Shown: positions 1 to 9,291 of the stretch, one piece after another
Numbering within the stretch: position 1 is the first letter of the stretch
Layout: each line of letters opens with the position of its first letter
NCBI GenBank assembly: GCA_900472625.1
Contig: UCIT01000013.1
Location: 48,360 to 100,592, forward strand
Source of the DNA: Hyphomicrobiales bacterium
GTDB taxonomy: Bacteria; Pseudomonadota; Alphaproteobacteria; Rhizobiales; Rhizobiaceae
Length of the DNA stretch: 52,233 bases
Direction of reading: 5' to 3'
Made by a program: the position numbers and the translations under genes
Notes under the pieces: generated by a model
What the model saw: only the letters and a program-made list of their open reading frames with translations
What the model was told of the DNA's origin: nothing
Database searches by the model: none

Positions 1-451
1 TCTGGCGGAACTTGTCGGGGTCGAGCGTATCGAGCGAGACATTGATGCGCCGCACGCCGCAATCGTAAAGCTCATCGGCAAAGCGTGCGAGCTGCGAACC
101 GTTGGTGGTCAGCGTCAGCTCGTCGAGGCCGGAGCCGATCTGCTTTCCGAGTTCGCGGACCAGATGCATGATGTTCTTGCGCACAAGCGGTTCACCGCCT
201 GTGAGCCGGAGTTTGCGCACGCCCTTGGCGATGAAGGCAGAACAGAGCCGGTTTAGCTCTTCCAGCGTCAGAAGATCCTTCTTCGGCAGGAAGTTCATAT
301 TCTCGGCCATGCAATAGGTGCAGCGGAAATCACAGCGGTCGGTTACCGAGACACGCAGATACGTCACGGCTCGTTGAAACGGATCGACCATCGGCCGCGC
401 GTCTGCCACGAGCGGCGTGGCGTTGGTTATGGTTCCGACCTTGGTGTTCAA
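1..451 (-). CDS. moaA: GTP 3',8-cyclase MoaA, 5' part (cut by window edge)
   Basis: This is the N-terminal ~150 residues of the radical-SAM enzyme that, with MoaC, turns GTP into cyclic pyranopterin monophosphate, the first step of molybdenum-cofactor synthesis. The radical-SAM cluster motif CX3CX2C is visible in [13 protein letters not shown], followed by the GGEPLVRKN and TTNGS segments of the SAM-binding barrel. The C-terminal second Fe-S site lies outside the window. I chose a TTG start at 451 because GGAGAT sits just upstream and the residues it adds ([20 protein letters not shown], then MVDPFQRAV) look like the usual rhizobial MoaA N-terminus. An ATG at 391 is the alternative. It is divergent from the DUF971 gene. 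Confidence 0.93.
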   Translation of the reverse strand, partial: MNTKVGTITNATPLVADARPMVDPFQRAVTYLRVSVTDRCDFRCTYCMAENMNFLPKKDLLTLEELNRLCSAFIAKGVRKLRLTGGEPLVRKNIMHLVRELGKQIGSGLDELTLTTNGSQLARFADELYDCGVRRINVSLDTLDPDKFRQ

Positions 452-576
452 CGGGATCTCCGATTTGGAACTAATGTGCGTATAGCGGTCTGCAACGTCA
501 AGGCAAGAGCCGGTGAAATCGAGCTTGCCTCGAACAAAGCCTTTGCTTACTCCTCGACGGGAAGAGGAGCACCACC

Positions 577-951
577 ATGACCGACATCTGGCCGACCGAA
601 CTGAAGGTATCCAAGGACCGTCAGCGCCTGATCGTCAGTTTCGACGATGGCGAGAGCTTCGAACTGTCGGCCGAGATGCTGCGTGTTCTGTCTCCTTCGG
701 CCGAGGTGCAGGGGCATGGACCGGGGCAGAAGCTCACGGTGCCGGGCAAGCGCAACGTGGCGATCCTCTCGATGACACCGACCGGCAACTATGCCGTGCG
801 GATCGGCTTCGACGACATGCATGACAGCGGCATCTTCACATGGAACTACCTGCGCGAGCTTGGCGAGAAAGGTGAAACGCTGTTTGCTGCCTATGAGGAT
901 GAGTTGCGCCAGAAGGGGATGGACCGCGATACGTCGGCCAAACCACGGTAA
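577..951 (+). CDS. DUF971 family protein
   Basis: A 124-residue protein that matches the DUF971 family (the N-terminal domain of gamma-butyrobetaine hydroxylase-like proteins) along its whole length: the [10 protein letters not shown] opening, the [15 protein letters not shown] helix and the [22 protein letters not shown] core are typical. Stand-alone bacterial members have no proven reaction; a role connected with Fe-S proteins has been suggested for the family. There is no signal peptide or membrane segment, so it is probably cytosolic. An AGGAG-type site lies just before the ATG. It starts about 125 bases from moaA on the opposite strand. The family is clear; the function is unknown. Confidence 0.88.
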   Translation: MTDIWPTELKVSKDRQRLIVSFDDGESFELSAEMLRVLSPSAEVQGHGPGQKLTVPGKRNVAILSMTPTGNYAVRIGFDDMHDSGIFTWNYLRELGEKGETLFAAYEDELRQKGMDRDTSAKPR

Positions 952-1013
952 TTGTCATTGTAAGGTCATGTTAGGCGGCTAATTGCCAGCCAATCGCGCT
1001 TCAGGGAACGATC

Positions 1014-1625
1014 ATGAAAATTATCGAGACAGTGGAAGAACTGGCGGCAATCTATGCCGGTGGATTGTCGCAGGCATCCGTGGCCAAAGTCACGAAATAC
1101 CTCACGCCGCTGTACCGCCAGATGATCGAGGCCTCGCCGTTCGTCGCGCTGGCGACGGTCGGGCCCGAGGGGTTGGATTGTTCTCCGCGCGGTGACATCG
1201 GTGGCGTTGTCCAGATCATTGACGAGAAGACCGTACAGATGCCGGACTGGCGTGGAAACAATCGGGTGGATTCGCTGTCGAACATCGTCCGCGACCCGCG
1301 GCTGGCGCTGATGTTTCTTGTTCCCGGCTCCAACACGACGATGCGGATCAACGGCCGCGGCGTGGTGTCCGACGATCCGGAGTTGCTCGCTTCCTTCGAG
1401 ATGGACGGCAAGCATCCGCGCACGGTCATCGTGGTTACGATCGAGGAAGTCTATTTCCAGTGCGCGCGTGCGCTGATCCGATCGGAGCTCTGGAATTCGG
1501 AACATTTCGTCGATCCACAGGCATTGCCGACGCCCGGGCTGATGCTGAAGGCTGCGACCGAGGAGTTCGATCACGAGACCTATGATCGCGAATGGGCCGG
1601 ACGAGCGGCCAAGACGATGTGGTGA
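1014..1625 (+). CDS. PPOX-type FMN-binding flavoprotein (MSMEG_1061-like)
   Basis: A 203-residue protein of the pyridoxamine-5'-phosphate-oxidase-like split-barrel superfamily. The segment SPFVALATVGPEGLDCSPRGD is the typical first strand pair and FMN-phosphate region. PDWRGNNRVDSLSNIVRDPRLALMFLVPG and TMRINGRG complete the barrel, and the C-terminal YFQCARALIRSELW is typical of the MSMEG_1061-like subgroup. Members bind FMN or F420 and are thought to reduce small molecules; the substrate here cannot be read from sequence. It is monocistronic by appearance, 62 bases after the DUF971 gene and convergent with the GGDEF gene about 30 bases away. It is not PdxH itself. Confidence 0.85.
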   Translation: MKIIETVEELAAIYAGGLSQASVAKVTKYLTPLYRQMIEASPFVALATVGPEGLDCSPRGDIGGVVQIIDEKTVQMPDWRGNNRVDSLSNIVRDPRLALMFLVPGSNTTMRINGRGVVSDDPELLASFEMDGKHPRTVIVVTIEEVYFQCARALIRSELWNSEHFVDPQALPTPGLMLKAATEEFDHETYDREWAGRAAKTMW

Positions 1626-1655
1626 CGAGGCCGAGCGGGCGAGAAGGGGCTGACG

Positions 1656-2723
1656 TTAGCCCTTGTAGATCAGCCAGCTCTTGGTGAATTCCTTCTGCAT
1701 TCCGTCCTCGAATAGAACGGTGCAGTTGCGGCCGGAATTCTTGGCGCCGTAAAGCGCGACATCCGTCTTGTGGTAGAGTTCTCCGGCGTCTTCGGCGCTT
1801 GAGGCCATGCAAATGCCGGCGGAAACCGTGACCGGACCGTAGTTGACGCGGGTGCGCGAGTTCTTGAACGGCGTCGCTTCCAACGTCCGGCGGATGCGCT
1901 CGGCCATGCTCATCACTTCCTCGGCCGTGTTGCCTTCGATGATCAGCGCAAATTCCTCGCCGCCCGTGCGCGCCACGAAGACGTCCCTGCGGACGTTGGC
2001 GCGGATGACGGAGGCGACGGTCGCCAGGATCTTGTCGCCAACGGGGTGGCCATAGGTGTCGTTGATCTTCTTGAAATTGTCGATGTCAGCAAGAACGAGC
2101 GCCGTGACCGGACGCATGGCCGGGTTGTTGAACACGGCGGCGAGACGGTCGTCGAAGGCGCGGCGGTTCGACAGGCGGGTCAGCGAGTCGGTGTTGGCGA
2201 TGCGCTTATACTCGTCGAGTTCCTTGCGGACCTGATCCATCTCGTTGGAGCGCTGGACGACATTTTCGACCGTGCGCTCGCCATGTGCCATCGTATTGCC
2301 GGTGGCTTCGGTCAGTAGGTCGAGCGCGTTCTGAATGAGGTCAGCGCTGGAGGCGTTCTTCGTGTTGATGCGGTTATAGGTTTCGCCGAGCAGCCTGTTG
2401 TAGCTTTCGAGCGATGTCTGTTCCTGGCGGAGAACGCGCAGGACTGCTTCAAGCTCGGCGGCTATGCGGGTGTGGGCCTCGTCGAAGGCTTGGCCGGGGC
2501 CGTGATTGAAATGCTGGGCGCCGATCGCATCCAGCTCTTCCTGGGTTGCCTGGTTGCCAAGCGCTGCGAGATCGCGCGTCAGGGCCGGATTGGAGCCGAT
2601 GTAAGCTTCGTAGAAGAGTTCATAGTTTCGCGGGATCGGAGCTACGCCCATGGAGCGCATCGCAAAAGTGATCTGGCTCGCCACGTCGGGAACCTGCGTC
2701 TTTGGCGCAACAGCCGTCGTCAT
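1656..2723 (-). CDS. GGDEF domain diguanylate cyclase, cytosolic
   Basis: A 355-residue protein with a C-terminal GGDEF domain (residues ~175-340) that should make cyclic di-GMP from two GTP. The active-site loop is GGEEF at residues 254-258, and the metal- and substrate-binding DIDNFKKINDTYGHPVGD precedes it, so catalysis is expected. The usual RxxD inhibitory site nine residues before the loop reads RRDV, so product inhibition may be absent. The N-terminal ~170 residues are predicted helical with no transmembrane segment; they carry the MRSMGVAPIPRNYELFYEAY motif common in rhizobial and Caulobacter cyclases of this type. A GAGGAG site lies seven bases before the ATG. The upstream 320 bases are AT-rich. 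Confidence 0.92.
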   Translation of the reverse strand: MTTAVAPKTQVPDVASQITFAMRSMGVAPIPRNYELFYEAYIGSNPALTRDLAALGNQATQEELDAIGAQHFNHGPGQAFDEAHTRIAAELEAVLRVLRQEQTSLESYNRLLGETYNRINTKNASSADLIQNALDLLTEATGNTMAHGERTVENVVQRSNEMDQVRKELDEYKRIANTDSLTRLSNRRAFDDRLAAVFNNPAMRPVTALVLADIDNFKKINDTYGHPVGDKILATVASVIRANVRRDVFVARTGGEEFALIIEGNTAEEVMSMAERIRRTLEATPFKNSRTRVNYGPVTVSAGICMASSAEDAGELYHKTDVALYGAKNSGRNCTVLFEDGMQKEFTKSWLIYKG

Positions 2724-3043
2724 CCGGCTACTCCTCTAATAGATCTCAAAAGCAGTCTCTTCTTTCTTAGACTACAATTGTTTGGAAATGATTAAGGTTA
2801 GATATACCAGAGATTACATGTCAGATTTGTTGTTACTCGGCCGCCTCTTCTTATGATTATGATTTTTATACGATAATTTACATAGGTCCAAAAATGGTCT
2901 GCGCGCAAAAGGCGAATTTTTATCGCGATCGTTTCGCAGCCGGTCGCGAGTGACGTTAACGCATTGCGGCCGACCCGATTCCGTAAGCGCATTTCCCGCA
3001 AGCCCACTCTCTTCAGTGAGTCCGTGATTTTCGAACCAACATA
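2724..3043. other. AT-rich intergenic region upstream of the GGDEF gene
   Basis: About 320 bases between the start of the GGDEF gene and the fumC terminator. It is clearly AT-richer than its surroundings between 2750 and 2890 and must hold the promoter of the GGDEF gene. An 86-codon frame on the minus strand exists but looks like chance translation (basic, no good ribosome-binding site). I cannot assign a specific promoter. Confidence 0.5.
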
Positions 3044-3044
3044 G

Positions 3045-3071
3045 AAAAACCGCCGCATGGGCTGCGGCGGT
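3045..3071 (-). terminator. Rho-independent terminator of fumC
   Basis: A perfect 9-bp inverted repeat (ACCGCCGCA at 3049-3057, TGCGGCGGT at 3063-3071) with a 5-base loop. Read on the minus strand it is followed by TTTTT, 43 bases after the fumC stop codon. Confidence 0.88.
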
Positions 3072-3113
3072 GCAGTGATCGTATCCCGAGTGTACTGTCG
3101 TCGCGGCGTCGAC

Positions 3114-4505
3114 TTACTTGGGGCCGATCATCGTCTCTGGGCGGACATACTGGTCGAATTCCTCGTTGGTGAGGTAACCGCCACCAACAGCTTCCTCGCG
3201 CAGCGTGGTGCCGTTCTTGTGGGCGGTCTTGGCGATCTTGGCGCAGGCGTCGTAGCCAAGCTTGGAGTTCAGCGCGGTGACCAGCATCAGTGAGTTCTCG
3301 ACACCCTTGCGGATGTTGTCTTCGCGGGCCTCGATGCCGACGACGCAGTTGTCGGTGAAGGACACGGCGGCGTCGCCTAGTAGCTGTACCGACTGCAGGA
3401 AGTTGTAGGCCATCATCGGATTGTAGACGTTGAGCTCGAAGTGGCCCTGGCTGCCGGCGAAGGTGAGTGCTGCGTTGTTGCCGAAGATGTGGGCGCAGAC
3501 CTGGGTGAGGGCTTCCGACTGCGTCGGGTTGACCTTGCCAGGCATGATCGATGAACCCGGCTCGTTTTCCGGCAGCGACAGCTCGCCGAGGCCAGCGCGC
3601 GGACCGGAACCGAGGAAACGGATGTCGTTGGCGATCTTGAAGAGGGCCGTTGCCGCGGCATTGATGGCGCCGTGGGCGAAGACCATCGAGTCATGCGAGG
3701 CGAGCGCCTCGAACTTGTTCGGCGCGGTGACGAAGGGCAGGCCTGTTATCGCGGAGATTTCCTCGGCGACCTTTTCGGCGAAGCCGATCGGGGCATTGAG
3801 GCCAGTACCGACGGCTGTGCCGCCTTGGGCGAGCTTGGAGAGCGCCGGCAGCGTCAGTTCGATGTTGGCGATGGCCGATCCGACCTGCGCGGCATAGCCG
3901 GAGAATTCCTGGCCGAGCGTCAGCGGCGTGGCGTCCTGGGTGTGGGTGCGGCCGATCTTGATGATGTGGCTGAACTCGGTGACCTTCATGTCGAGCGCGG
4001 CATGCAGATGCTTCAGGCCCGGCAGCAGGTGATGGACGATCTGTTCGACGCAGGCGATGTGCATGGCCGTCGGATAGGTGTCGTTCGACGACTGGCTCAT
4101 ATTGACGTGGTCGTTCGGGTGAACCGGCTTCTTCGAGCCCATCTCGCCGCCGAGCATCTCGATCGCACGGTTGGAGATCACCTCGTTGGCGTTCATGTTC
4201 GACTGCGTGCCGGAACCGGTCTGCCACACGACCAGCGGGAAGTGCTGGTCAAGCTTGCCGTCGATGACTTCCTGGGCTGCGGACACGATGGTCTCGCCGA
4301 TCTCTGGCGAAAGCTGGCCGAGCGCCATGTTGGCGCGGGCGGCGGCCTGCTTGACGATTCCAAGCGCGCGCACGACCGACAATGGCTGCTTCTCCCAGCC
4401 GATCTTGAAATTGCCGAGCGAACGCTGCGCCTGGGCGCCCCAGTACTTGTCGTTCTGCACTTCAATCGGGCCGAAAGTATCGGTTTCGATACGGTTGGAA
4501 GTCAT
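3114..4505 (-). CDS. fumC: Fumarate hydratase class II
   Basis: The oxygen-stable, iron-independent fumarase that interconverts fumarate and L-malate in the TCA cycle. The family signature [16 protein letters not shown] is present, as are the [13 protein letters not shown] and [21 protein letters not shown] active-site segments and the [21 protein letters not shown]-terminal part. The length of 463 residues is the normal one for FumC. I chose the second ATG of ATGGCCATG because GAAAGG lies seven bases before it; the first ATG (4511) would leave only one base of spacing. It is monocistronic, with its own terminator. The 400 bases before it hold no other gene. Confidence 0.97.
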   Translation of the reverse strand: MTSNRIETDTFGPIEVQNDKYWGAQAQRSLGNFKIGWEKQPLSVVRALGIVKQAAARANMALGQLSPEIGETIVSAAQEVIDGKLDQHFPLVVWQTGSGTQSNMNANEVISNRAIEMLGGEMGSKKPVHPNDHVNMSQSSNDTYPTAMHIACVEQIVHHLLPGLKHLHAALDMKVTEFSHIIKIGRTHTQDATPLTLGQEFSGYAAQVGSAIANIELTLPALSKLAQGGTAVGTGLNAPIGFAEKVAEEISAITGLPFVTAPNKFEALASHDSMVFAHGAINAAATALFKIANDIRFLGSGPRAGLGELSLPENEPGSSIMPGKVNPTQSEALTQVCAHIFGNNAALTFAGSQGHFELNVYNPMMAYNFLQSVQLLGDAAVSFTDNCVVGIEAREDNIRKGVENSLMLVTALNSKLGYDACAKIAKTAHKNGTTLREEAVGGGYLTNEEFDQYVRPETMIGPK

Positions 4506-4511
4506 GGCCAT

Positions 4512-4909
4512 GCCTTTCGTTCACGTAAGCGGCTGTAAAGATGCGGTCTTATAGGTCTGAAATGGCGGGATGAAAACGGGGGCGCGGAAAAATATGGACG
4601 CGCATTCTCAGTTTGCGCGCGGCGATCCGTGGTTTTTCGGACACGCCCTACTTTTTATGGAGTATCGGCCGTTTTGGGCACTGTGTGCGACCATCAAAAT
4701 CAAGTAAAAAATTAACCAATAATTTCATAATTTTGTGTGAACTGGGAGCATGGCGACGGGCTTGTCACGTTACGAAAGAGTGAACTCTTCGAGGCTGGCG
4801 ATGGCGTCCTGTTTCTGCCATGTCACCGTCAGGCGACGGATGAAGTTAAAGTTTTGAGCTGGGCGAAGCCCATGACCGAAGACAGCATGACACTGGGACT
4901 GGAAAAAGC
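4512..4909. other. Divergent intergenic region fumC / L,D-transpeptidase
   Basis: About 400 bases between two divergent genes. The centre (4690-4740) is AT-rich and contains GTAAAAAATTAACC, so it probably carries promoters for both sides. No convincing open reading frame, strong hairpin or known riboswitch is visible. Confidence 0.5.
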
Positions 4910-6781
4910 ATGACATTCTTCTTGAAAGGTGCGGTTTCCGCACTCGCACTTTCCTGCGGTATGGCGGCGATGGGTGTGGCACCCGCGCATGCCTACACGC
5001 TGATGGACATGATCCGCGGCGATCGCGCCCGCACCCAGAGCACCATCATCAATCCGACCCCCGAGGTATTGCCGCCGCAAGCCAACACCAATGCGCCGCT
5101 GCCGAAGGTTTCCGCGCCGCGGTATTACACCTACAAGCCGGATGCGATGCGTCTGGTCGATACCGGCAAGTTCACCGATCCCGTCGTCACTGGCGCGGTT
5201 GCCGCTGTCGGCGCGCCGAGCGATGCGACGCCTTCGGTGCAGCGTCGGTATCTGATCGACGCCAAGGTCCGGGCGCCCGTGGATGTTGCCAAGGCGCTGG
5301 AAGGTTACTACGGGGATGCCAAGAACCCGCTGGTCTGGCTGACCGGCACCGAAGTCAACGATCGCGCCAAGGCAGCGATGGGCTTTCTTGCCAGCGCAGC
5401 CTCCGTCGGTCTCGACCCCGCCGATTATGCGGTAGAGGTTCCCGCGGTCGATCCGGCCAATCCGGATCCCGCAATGCGCGACCGCGCGCTGACGCAGTTC
5501 GAACTCGCGCTTTCCGCCAAGGTGCTGGCCTATGTGCAGGACACCGTTCGCGGCCGCGTCGATCCGAACAAGCTGTCCGGATATCATGATTTCGCCCGCA
5601 AGACGGTCAATCTCGATCCGGTGCTGAAGCTGGCGCGACTGAGCCCCGATGTCGGCGCCTATCTCGCGAGCCGCTCGCCGAATAGTCCACAGTTTGTCGC
5701 GCTGCAGGCCGAGCTTGCCAAACTGAAGGGTGAGGGCGATGCAGAGCAGCCGATCAACATCGCGCTCGCTGGCGTTCTGCATCCGGGTGAGACCTCGTCC
5801 GAAATCCCCAATATCGTCAAGGCGATCAGCAAGCATGGCTCGGCGGCGCTGAAGAGTGAAAACGCCGCGACGCTTGCCTCTTACACCGGCGGCAGCGACT
5901 ACTCGCCGGAGATCGTCTCGTTGGTCGAAGCGTTCCAGAAGGAGCGTGGCCTGAAGCCTGACGGCGTTGTCGGCCAGGCGACCGTGCGTGTGATGACCGG
6001 TGGCGACACTAACGGATCGAAGATCGAGAAGCTGGTTGTCGCCATGGAGCAGGCGCGCTGGCTGCCGGCCGATCTCGGCGCACGCTACGTCTTCATCAAC
6101 CAGCCTGCTTTCATGGTCTACTACCACAACGACAACAAGGAAGAGTTGGCGATGCGCGTGGTCATCGGCCAGCCGTCGCACCAGACGTTCTTCTTCCAGG
6201 ACCAGATCCAGACCGTCGAGTTCAACCCGTTCTGGGGTGTTCCGCAGTCGATCATCATCAACGAGATGCTGCCGAAGCTGCGTTCGGACCCGAACTATCT
6301 CGACCGCATGGGCTATGAAGTCGCGGTCAACGGTCGTGCCGTTCCGTCGTCCAGCGTCGACTGGTACGGTTCGACATCGAACGTCTCCGTGCGCCAGCCA
6401 CCGAGCGGTGACAATGCGCTTGGCGAGCTGAAGATCCTGTTCCCGAATGCGCATGCGATCTACATGCACGACACGCCATCGAAGGGCTTCTTCAAGCGTG
6501 ACATGCGGGCGCTGAGCCATGGTTGCGTGCGTCTTGCAGACCCGCGCGCAATGGCGGCCGCCGTGCTGAACACCACAGTCGACAAGATCGGCCAGGAGAT
6601 CGCGACCGGCAAGAACCACGCAGTGCAGGTGCCGCAGAAGTTCCCTGTCTACATCGCCTATTTCACGGCATGGCCTGACAAGAACGGCGTCGTTCAGTAT
6701 TTCAACGACGTCTACGATCGCGATGCCTACGTCCAGAAGGCATTCGACGCCACGACGAAGGCGCGCGGCGCACAGATCTGA
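4910..6781 (+). CDS. Secreted L,D-transpeptidase, YcbB/LdtD-like, with peptidoglycan-binding domain
   Basis: A 623-residue peptidoglycan cross-linking enzyme that should form 3-3 (L,D) bridges. Residues 1-28 form a signal peptide ending APAHA. A PG_binding_1-type repeat lies around residues 330-360 (YSPEIVSLVEAFQKERGLKPDG). The YkuD catalytic domain occupies about 390-580, with the motif SHGCVRLADP giving catalytic Cys539 and an upstream HDTPSKGFF histidine. The size and the insertion before the catalytic cysteine fit the YcbB/LdtD subgroup rather than small ErfK proteins. L,D-crosslinks are abundant in polar-growing Rhizobiales walls, which links it functionally to the polar-growth protein at 32466-39164. 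The ATG has only a weak ribosome-binding site. Confidence 0.93.
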   Translation: MTFFLKGAVSALALSCGMAAMGVAPAHAYTLMDMIRGDRARTQSTIINPTPEVLPPQANTNAPLPKVSAPRYYTYKPDAMRLVDTGKFTDPVVTGAVAAVGAPSDATPSVQRRYLIDAKVRAPVDVAKALEGYYGDAKNPLVWLTGTEVNDRAKAAMGFLASAASVGLDPADYAVEVPAVDPANPDPAMRDRALTQFELALSAKVLAYVQDTVRGRVDPNKLSGYHDFARKTVNLDPVLKLARLSPDVGAYLASRSPNSPQFVALQAELAKLKGEGDAEQPINIALAGVLHPGETSSEIPNIVKAISKHGSAALKSENAATLASYTGGSDYSPEIVSLVEAFQKERGLKPDGVVGQATVRVMTGGDTNGSKIEKLVVAMEQARWLPADLGARYVFINQPAFMVYYHNDNKEELAMRVVIGQPSHQTFFFQDQIQTVEFNPFWGVPQSIIINEMLPKLRSDPNYLDRMGYEVAVNGRAVPSSSVDWYGSTSNVSVRQPPSGDNALGELKILFPNAHAIYMHDTPSKGFFKRDMRALSHGCVRLADPRAMAAAVLNTTVDKIGQEIATGKNHAVQVPQKFPVYIAYFTAWPDKNGVVQYFNDVYDRDAYVQKAFDATTKARGAQI

Positions 6782-6858
6782 GTTTTAGCGCTGCGCGGCC
6801 ATTTGGTCGCGCAGCATCAGACTGCCGACGGAGCTTTTCGGGCTGCACAGGCCTCGAC

Positions 6859-6980
6859 CTCCCTCATTCCTGTGCTTGTCACAGGAAACCAGCCACGGCG
6901 CCTCTGCGCCGTGGAAAGACTCCTTCCGCCCAAGGACTTGGGCTGACTGGATTCCTGTGACGAGCACAGGAATGAGGGAG
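6859..6980. repeat. RIME-like palindromic intergenic repeat, copy A
   Basis: A 122-base mosaic of palindromes. Outer inverted arms read CTCCCTCATTCCTGTGC on the left and their complement GCACAGGAATGAGGGAG on the right. Between them are the GC hairpin CCACGGCGC/GCGCCGTGG and the hairpin GCCCAAG/CTTGGGC. A near-identical element lies at 13115-13234 in the opposite orientation. The arrangement matches the Rhizobium-specific intergenic mosaic elements (RIME) as I know them. It sits between the convergent L,D-transpeptidase and recG genes and may act as their shared 3' hairpin. The remaining parts of 6782-7094 hold nothing I can identify. Confidence 0.82.
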
Positions 6981-7094
6981 TTTTCTGGTGCCCACGGTGG
7001 CCAAATCAGGCGTTGGCATTGCTGAGCCAAGAGCCTTTGCCCCAAGCCGGCGCTATAAGGCCTGCCGCACGCTCGACGTTTCTGTGCCCGAATT

Positions 7095-9200
7095 TTACCC
7101 CGCGTGCAGGAAGCGGATCGCTTCGTCTCGGCGGAACAGATAGAGCAGGGTGCGCACGGCGTTCCCTCTTTCGGACGTCAGGTCCGGATCGCGATCGATC
7201 AGATAAGCGGCGTCCTTGCGCGCAATCTCCAGCAGATCGGCATGGGCCTCGAGGCTGGCGATCCTGAAGCCCGGTGTGCCGGATTGACGCGTTCCCAGCA
7301 GTTCCCCTTCACCACGCAGTTTCAGGTCTTCCTCTGCAATCCTGAAGCCGTCCTCGGTGTCGCGCATGATGGTCAGGCGTGCGTGGCCGGTTTCGCCGAG
7401 CGGTCCGCGATAAAGCAGGATGCAGGTCGAGGCCTCGTCGCCACGGCCGACGCGGCCGCGCAGCTGGTGCAACTGTGCAAGACCGAAGCGTTCGGCGTGC
7501 TCGATCACCATGATCGTCGCGTCCGGCACGTCGACACCCACTTCGACCACCGTGGTCGCGACCAGCAGGCGGATCTCGCCTGACTTGAAGGCCAGCATAA
7601 CGGCGTCCTTCTCGGCGCCGTTCATGCGGCCGTGGATCAGGCCGATTCCGGGGCCGAATGCCGAGGTCAGGGTCGCGTGGCGTTCCTCTACCGACATCAG
7701 GTCGCTCTCTTCGGATTCCTCCACCAGTGGGCAGATCCAGTAGGCCTTCTTGCCGTCAGCCAGAGCGCTCTTCAGGCGGCCGACGATGTCGCCAATGCGT
7801 TCGGTGGGAATGGTGATGGTCTGGATCGGCTTGCGGCCGGCGGGCTTTTCGGTGAGCTTGGAGACGTCCATGTCGCCGAAGGCGGCCAGCACCAGCGTGC
7901 GCGGGATCGGCGTTGCGGTCATCACAAGCATATGCGGCGTGATGCCCTTGGCGGTGAGGCGCAAGCGTTGGTGGACGCCGAAGCGGTGCTGTTCGTCGAC
8001 GACCGCGAGCATCAGGTTCTTGTAGTTCACCGTATCCTGGAACAGCGCATGCGTGCCGATGACGATCTGCGCTTCGCCCGATGCGATGCGTTCGAGGATT
8101 TCATCGCGCTCGCGACCCTTGGTGCGGCCGGTGAGCACCTCGATGCGCAGGCCTGATGCGGCCGTGTATTTGGCGATCGTCGCGTGGTGCTGGCGGGCGA
8201 GGATTTCGGTCGGGGCCATCAGCACGGCCTGGCCGCCACTTTCGATCACCGCCGCCATCGCCATCAGCGCTACCAGCGTCTTGCCGGAGCCGACGTCGCC
8301 CTGCAGCAAGCGCAGCATGCGGTCGTCGCCGGCCATGTCCTTGAGGATCTGGGCGATGGCTTCGGTCTGGCTTCCGGTTGGGGAGAATGGGAGTGCCGCG
8401 AGGATCTGGCTGCTGAGCTTGCCCGTCGCATGCACCGGTTGGCCGGCGACCTTGCGCAGCCGCTGGCGCACAAGCGCCAGCGACAGCTGGCCGGCCAGGA
8501 ACTCGTCATAGGCGAGGCGGCGGCGGGCGGGAGCCTGCGGGTCGATGTCGCTGGTGTCGCGCGGCTCGTGCAGCATGTGGAAGGCGTCGTGGGCCGAGGG
8601 CAGGCCTTGCTTCTCGGCCAGCGCCAGATCGATCCATTCCGGCAACTGCGGTGTCTTCGGAAGTGCTGCTTCGATGATCTTGCGCAGCGTCTTCGGCGAC
8701 AGGCCCGCTGTCAGCGGATAGATCGGCTCGACCAGCGGCAGGTTCTCGGCCTCGCTTGCCTTGACGATGTAATCGGGGTGGACCATCGACGCGCGGCCGT
8801 TGAACCAATCGACCTTGCCGGAGACGGTCACTTCTTCATCGATAGGCAGCTGCTTTTCCAGCCAGGTCGATTGGCCGCGGAAGAAGACCAGCGTCAGTTC
8901 GCCGGTCTCGTCGTGCAGGAAGACGCGGTAGGGGATGTTGCTTTTGCGGTCGGGCGGCGGCTGGTGGCGGTCGACGCGGCCGGTGATGGTGACGATGGCG
9001 CCTTGCGGGGCGCGCGCAATGCCCGGCTGGTTGCGCCGATCGATCAGCGAATGCGGCGCGTGGAAGATGAGATCGACGACGCGGCAATCCTCCGGCGTCT
9101 CGCGGCCAAAGAGCTTGGCGAGCAGGTCGGCGATCTTCGGACCGACGCCGGGCAGGCCGGAAACCGACGAGAAAAGGGGATCGAGAATGACGGGACGCAT
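7095..9200 (-). CDS. recG: ATP-dependent DNA helicase RecG
   Basis: A branch-migration helicase that remodels stalled forks and Holliday junctions. The N-terminal wedge (OB-fold) domain carries VSGLPGVGPKIADLLAKLFG, followed by the OB region IVTITGRVDRHQPPP. The superfamily 2 motor has Walker A GDVGSGKT near residue 300, the DEQH box in VVDEQHRFGVHQR, motif III TATPIPRT and motif VI QLRGRVGRG. The start at 9200 (MRPVILDPLF) gives 701 residues, normal for the family; an in-frame ATG 15 codons upstream is less likely. It is divergent from sdhE-mfd, and the same grouping of recG, sdhE and mfd is familiar from other Rhizobiales. Confidence 0.97.
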   Translation of the reverse strand: MRPVILDPLFSSVSGLPGVGPKIADLLAKLFGRETPEDCRVVDLIFHAPHSLIDRRNQPGIARAPQGAIVTITGRVDRHQPPPDRKSNIPYRVFLHDETGELTLVFFRGQSTWLEKQLPIDEEVTVSGKVDWFNGRASMVHPDYIVKASEAENLPLVEPIYPLTAGLSPKTLRKIIEAALPKTPQLPEWIDLALAEKQGLPSAHDAFHMLHEPRDTSDIDPQAPARRRLAYDEFLAGQLSLALVRQRLRKVAGQPVHATGKLSSQILAALPFSPTGSQTEAIAQILKDMAGDDRMLRLLQGDVGSGKTLVALMAMAAVIESGGQAVLMAPTEILARQHHATIAKYTAASGLRIEVLTGRTKGRERDEILERIASGEAQIVIGTHALFQDTVNYKNLMLAVVDEQHRFGVHQRLRLTAKGITPHMLVMTATPIPRTLVLAAFGDMDVSKLTEKPAGRKPIQTITIPTERIGDIVGRLKSALADGKKAYWICPLVEESEESDLMSVEERHATLTSAFGPGIGLIHGRMNGAEKDAVMLAFKSGEIRLLVATTVVEVGVDVPDATIMVIEHAERFGLAQLHQLRGRVGRGDEASTCILLYRGPLGETGHARLTIMRDTEDGFRIAEEDLKLRGEGELLGTRQSGTPGFRIASLEAHADLLEIARKDAAYLIDRDPDLTSERGNAVRTLLYLFRRDEAIRFLHAG

Positions 9201-9291
9201 GGCGGCAAAATGCGACGAACAATGCGGTCTTGGCAAGGCTGACAAGCCGCTTTCGAGGGTCTATAGAGGCGCATCAACAGGAAGCTTTGCC

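Noticed and set aside
2798..3058. An 86-codon frame upstream of the GGDEF gene
   Set aside because: Lies over the fumC terminator, has no good ribosome-binding site and reads as random basic sequence in AT-rich DNA.
4829..6619. A 596-codon frame opposite the L,D-transpeptidase gene
   Set aside because: Composition is that of antisense translation of a GC-rich gene (many His, Arg, Gln, Asp); the plus-strand gene has signal peptide and catalytic motif.
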